A DNA stretch of 50,545 nt, taken from Bacteroidia bacterium. Lineage in GTDB: Bacteria; Bacteroidota; Bacteroidia; Chitinophagales; UBA2359. Each line of letters begins with the position of its first letter. Positions within the stretch are counted from its first letter, which is position 1. The stretch is from assembly GCA_030427245.1 (NCBI GenBank), contig JAUHXA010000054.1:1-50545 (forward strand), given 5' to 3'. A program made the position numbers and the translations under genes. Below, in pieces: positions 50,495 to 50,545 of the stretch. Below the pieces are notes generated by a model. That model searched no databases, was not told the origin of the DNA, and was given only the letters and a program-made list of their open reading frames with translations.

Positions 50495-50525
50495 TTGCAA
50501 AAAATAAAAAATATCTGTATTTTTG
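50495..50525 (+). promoter_or_regulatory. Promoter for a gene beyond the right edge
   Basis: TTG at 50495-50497, a 20-nt A-rich spacer and TATTTTTG at 50518-50525 match the Bacteroidota promoter in both boxes and spacing. The transcribed gene lies outside the window. Confidence 0.6.
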
Positions 50526-50545
50526 CCGAATGTTTGTCCGCAAAG

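Overview
The window looks like a chromosomal segment of a Bacteroidota bacterium, most likely from the Saprospiria/Chitinophagia/Cytophagia side of the phylum. The signs are moderate-to-low GC, Bacteroidota-type promoters (TTG, about 20 nt, TAnnTTTG), almost no Shine-Dalgarno sequences, several secreted proteins with type IX secretion (T9SS) C-terminal tails (YPNPT/ISPNPS motifs), a CarboxypepD-TonB receptor, Uma2-family proteins and many short palindromic dispersed repeats. No tRNA, rRNA, CRISPR array or complete prophage is visible.

Layout. 1-1,411 is a mobile-element scar: the edge of a possible IS630-type gene, an IS4-type (YREK) transposase remnant split by a 224-bp MITE-like element with a 6-bp target duplication, and a small zinc-ribbon-like gene next to a truncated gene. 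1.5-9.3 kb centres on dnaE (DNA polymerase III alpha) carrying a 356-residue intein. Two further ~100-bp copies of the dnaE 3' end lie downstream of it and bracket a Uma2, cupin and GNAT cargo. 9.4-15 kb holds a FAD monooxygenase, an NTF2-like protein, priA and a coiled-coil/J-domain protein. 15-22.7 kb holds a TonB-dependent receptor, membrane proteins and a 1,590-bp tandem duplication of a T9SS protein gene with tail swapping and tail remnants.

22.7-27.7 kb holds a wax-ester synthase/DGAT fused to an SCP2 domain, then metY and metX (O-acetylhomoserine route to homocysteine). The metY leader is the most striking item. It has a promoter, a 30-codon ORF with five consecutive Cys codons, mutually exclusive antiterminator and terminator stems, and a second structured, terminator-like RNA before the gene. 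It reads as a cysteine-responsive transcription attenuator.

27.8-32.8 kb holds an ECF-type sigma factor with a duplicated sigma-2 region, its putative anti-sigma/TPR partner, a transglutaminase-like secreted protein and another secreted protein. 33-47.8 kb is a surface/secretion region: two large T9SS subtilisin-like proteases (one with four ~170-residue repeats and cohesin/dockerin-like modules), a TPR-LytTR regulator, a beta-helix protein, a Crp/Fnr regulator and a KCYKKC-type secreted protein. The window ends with a serine-beta-lactamase-like protein that has lost all three catalytic motifs and carries a TonB C-terminal domain cut short at a palindromic repeat.
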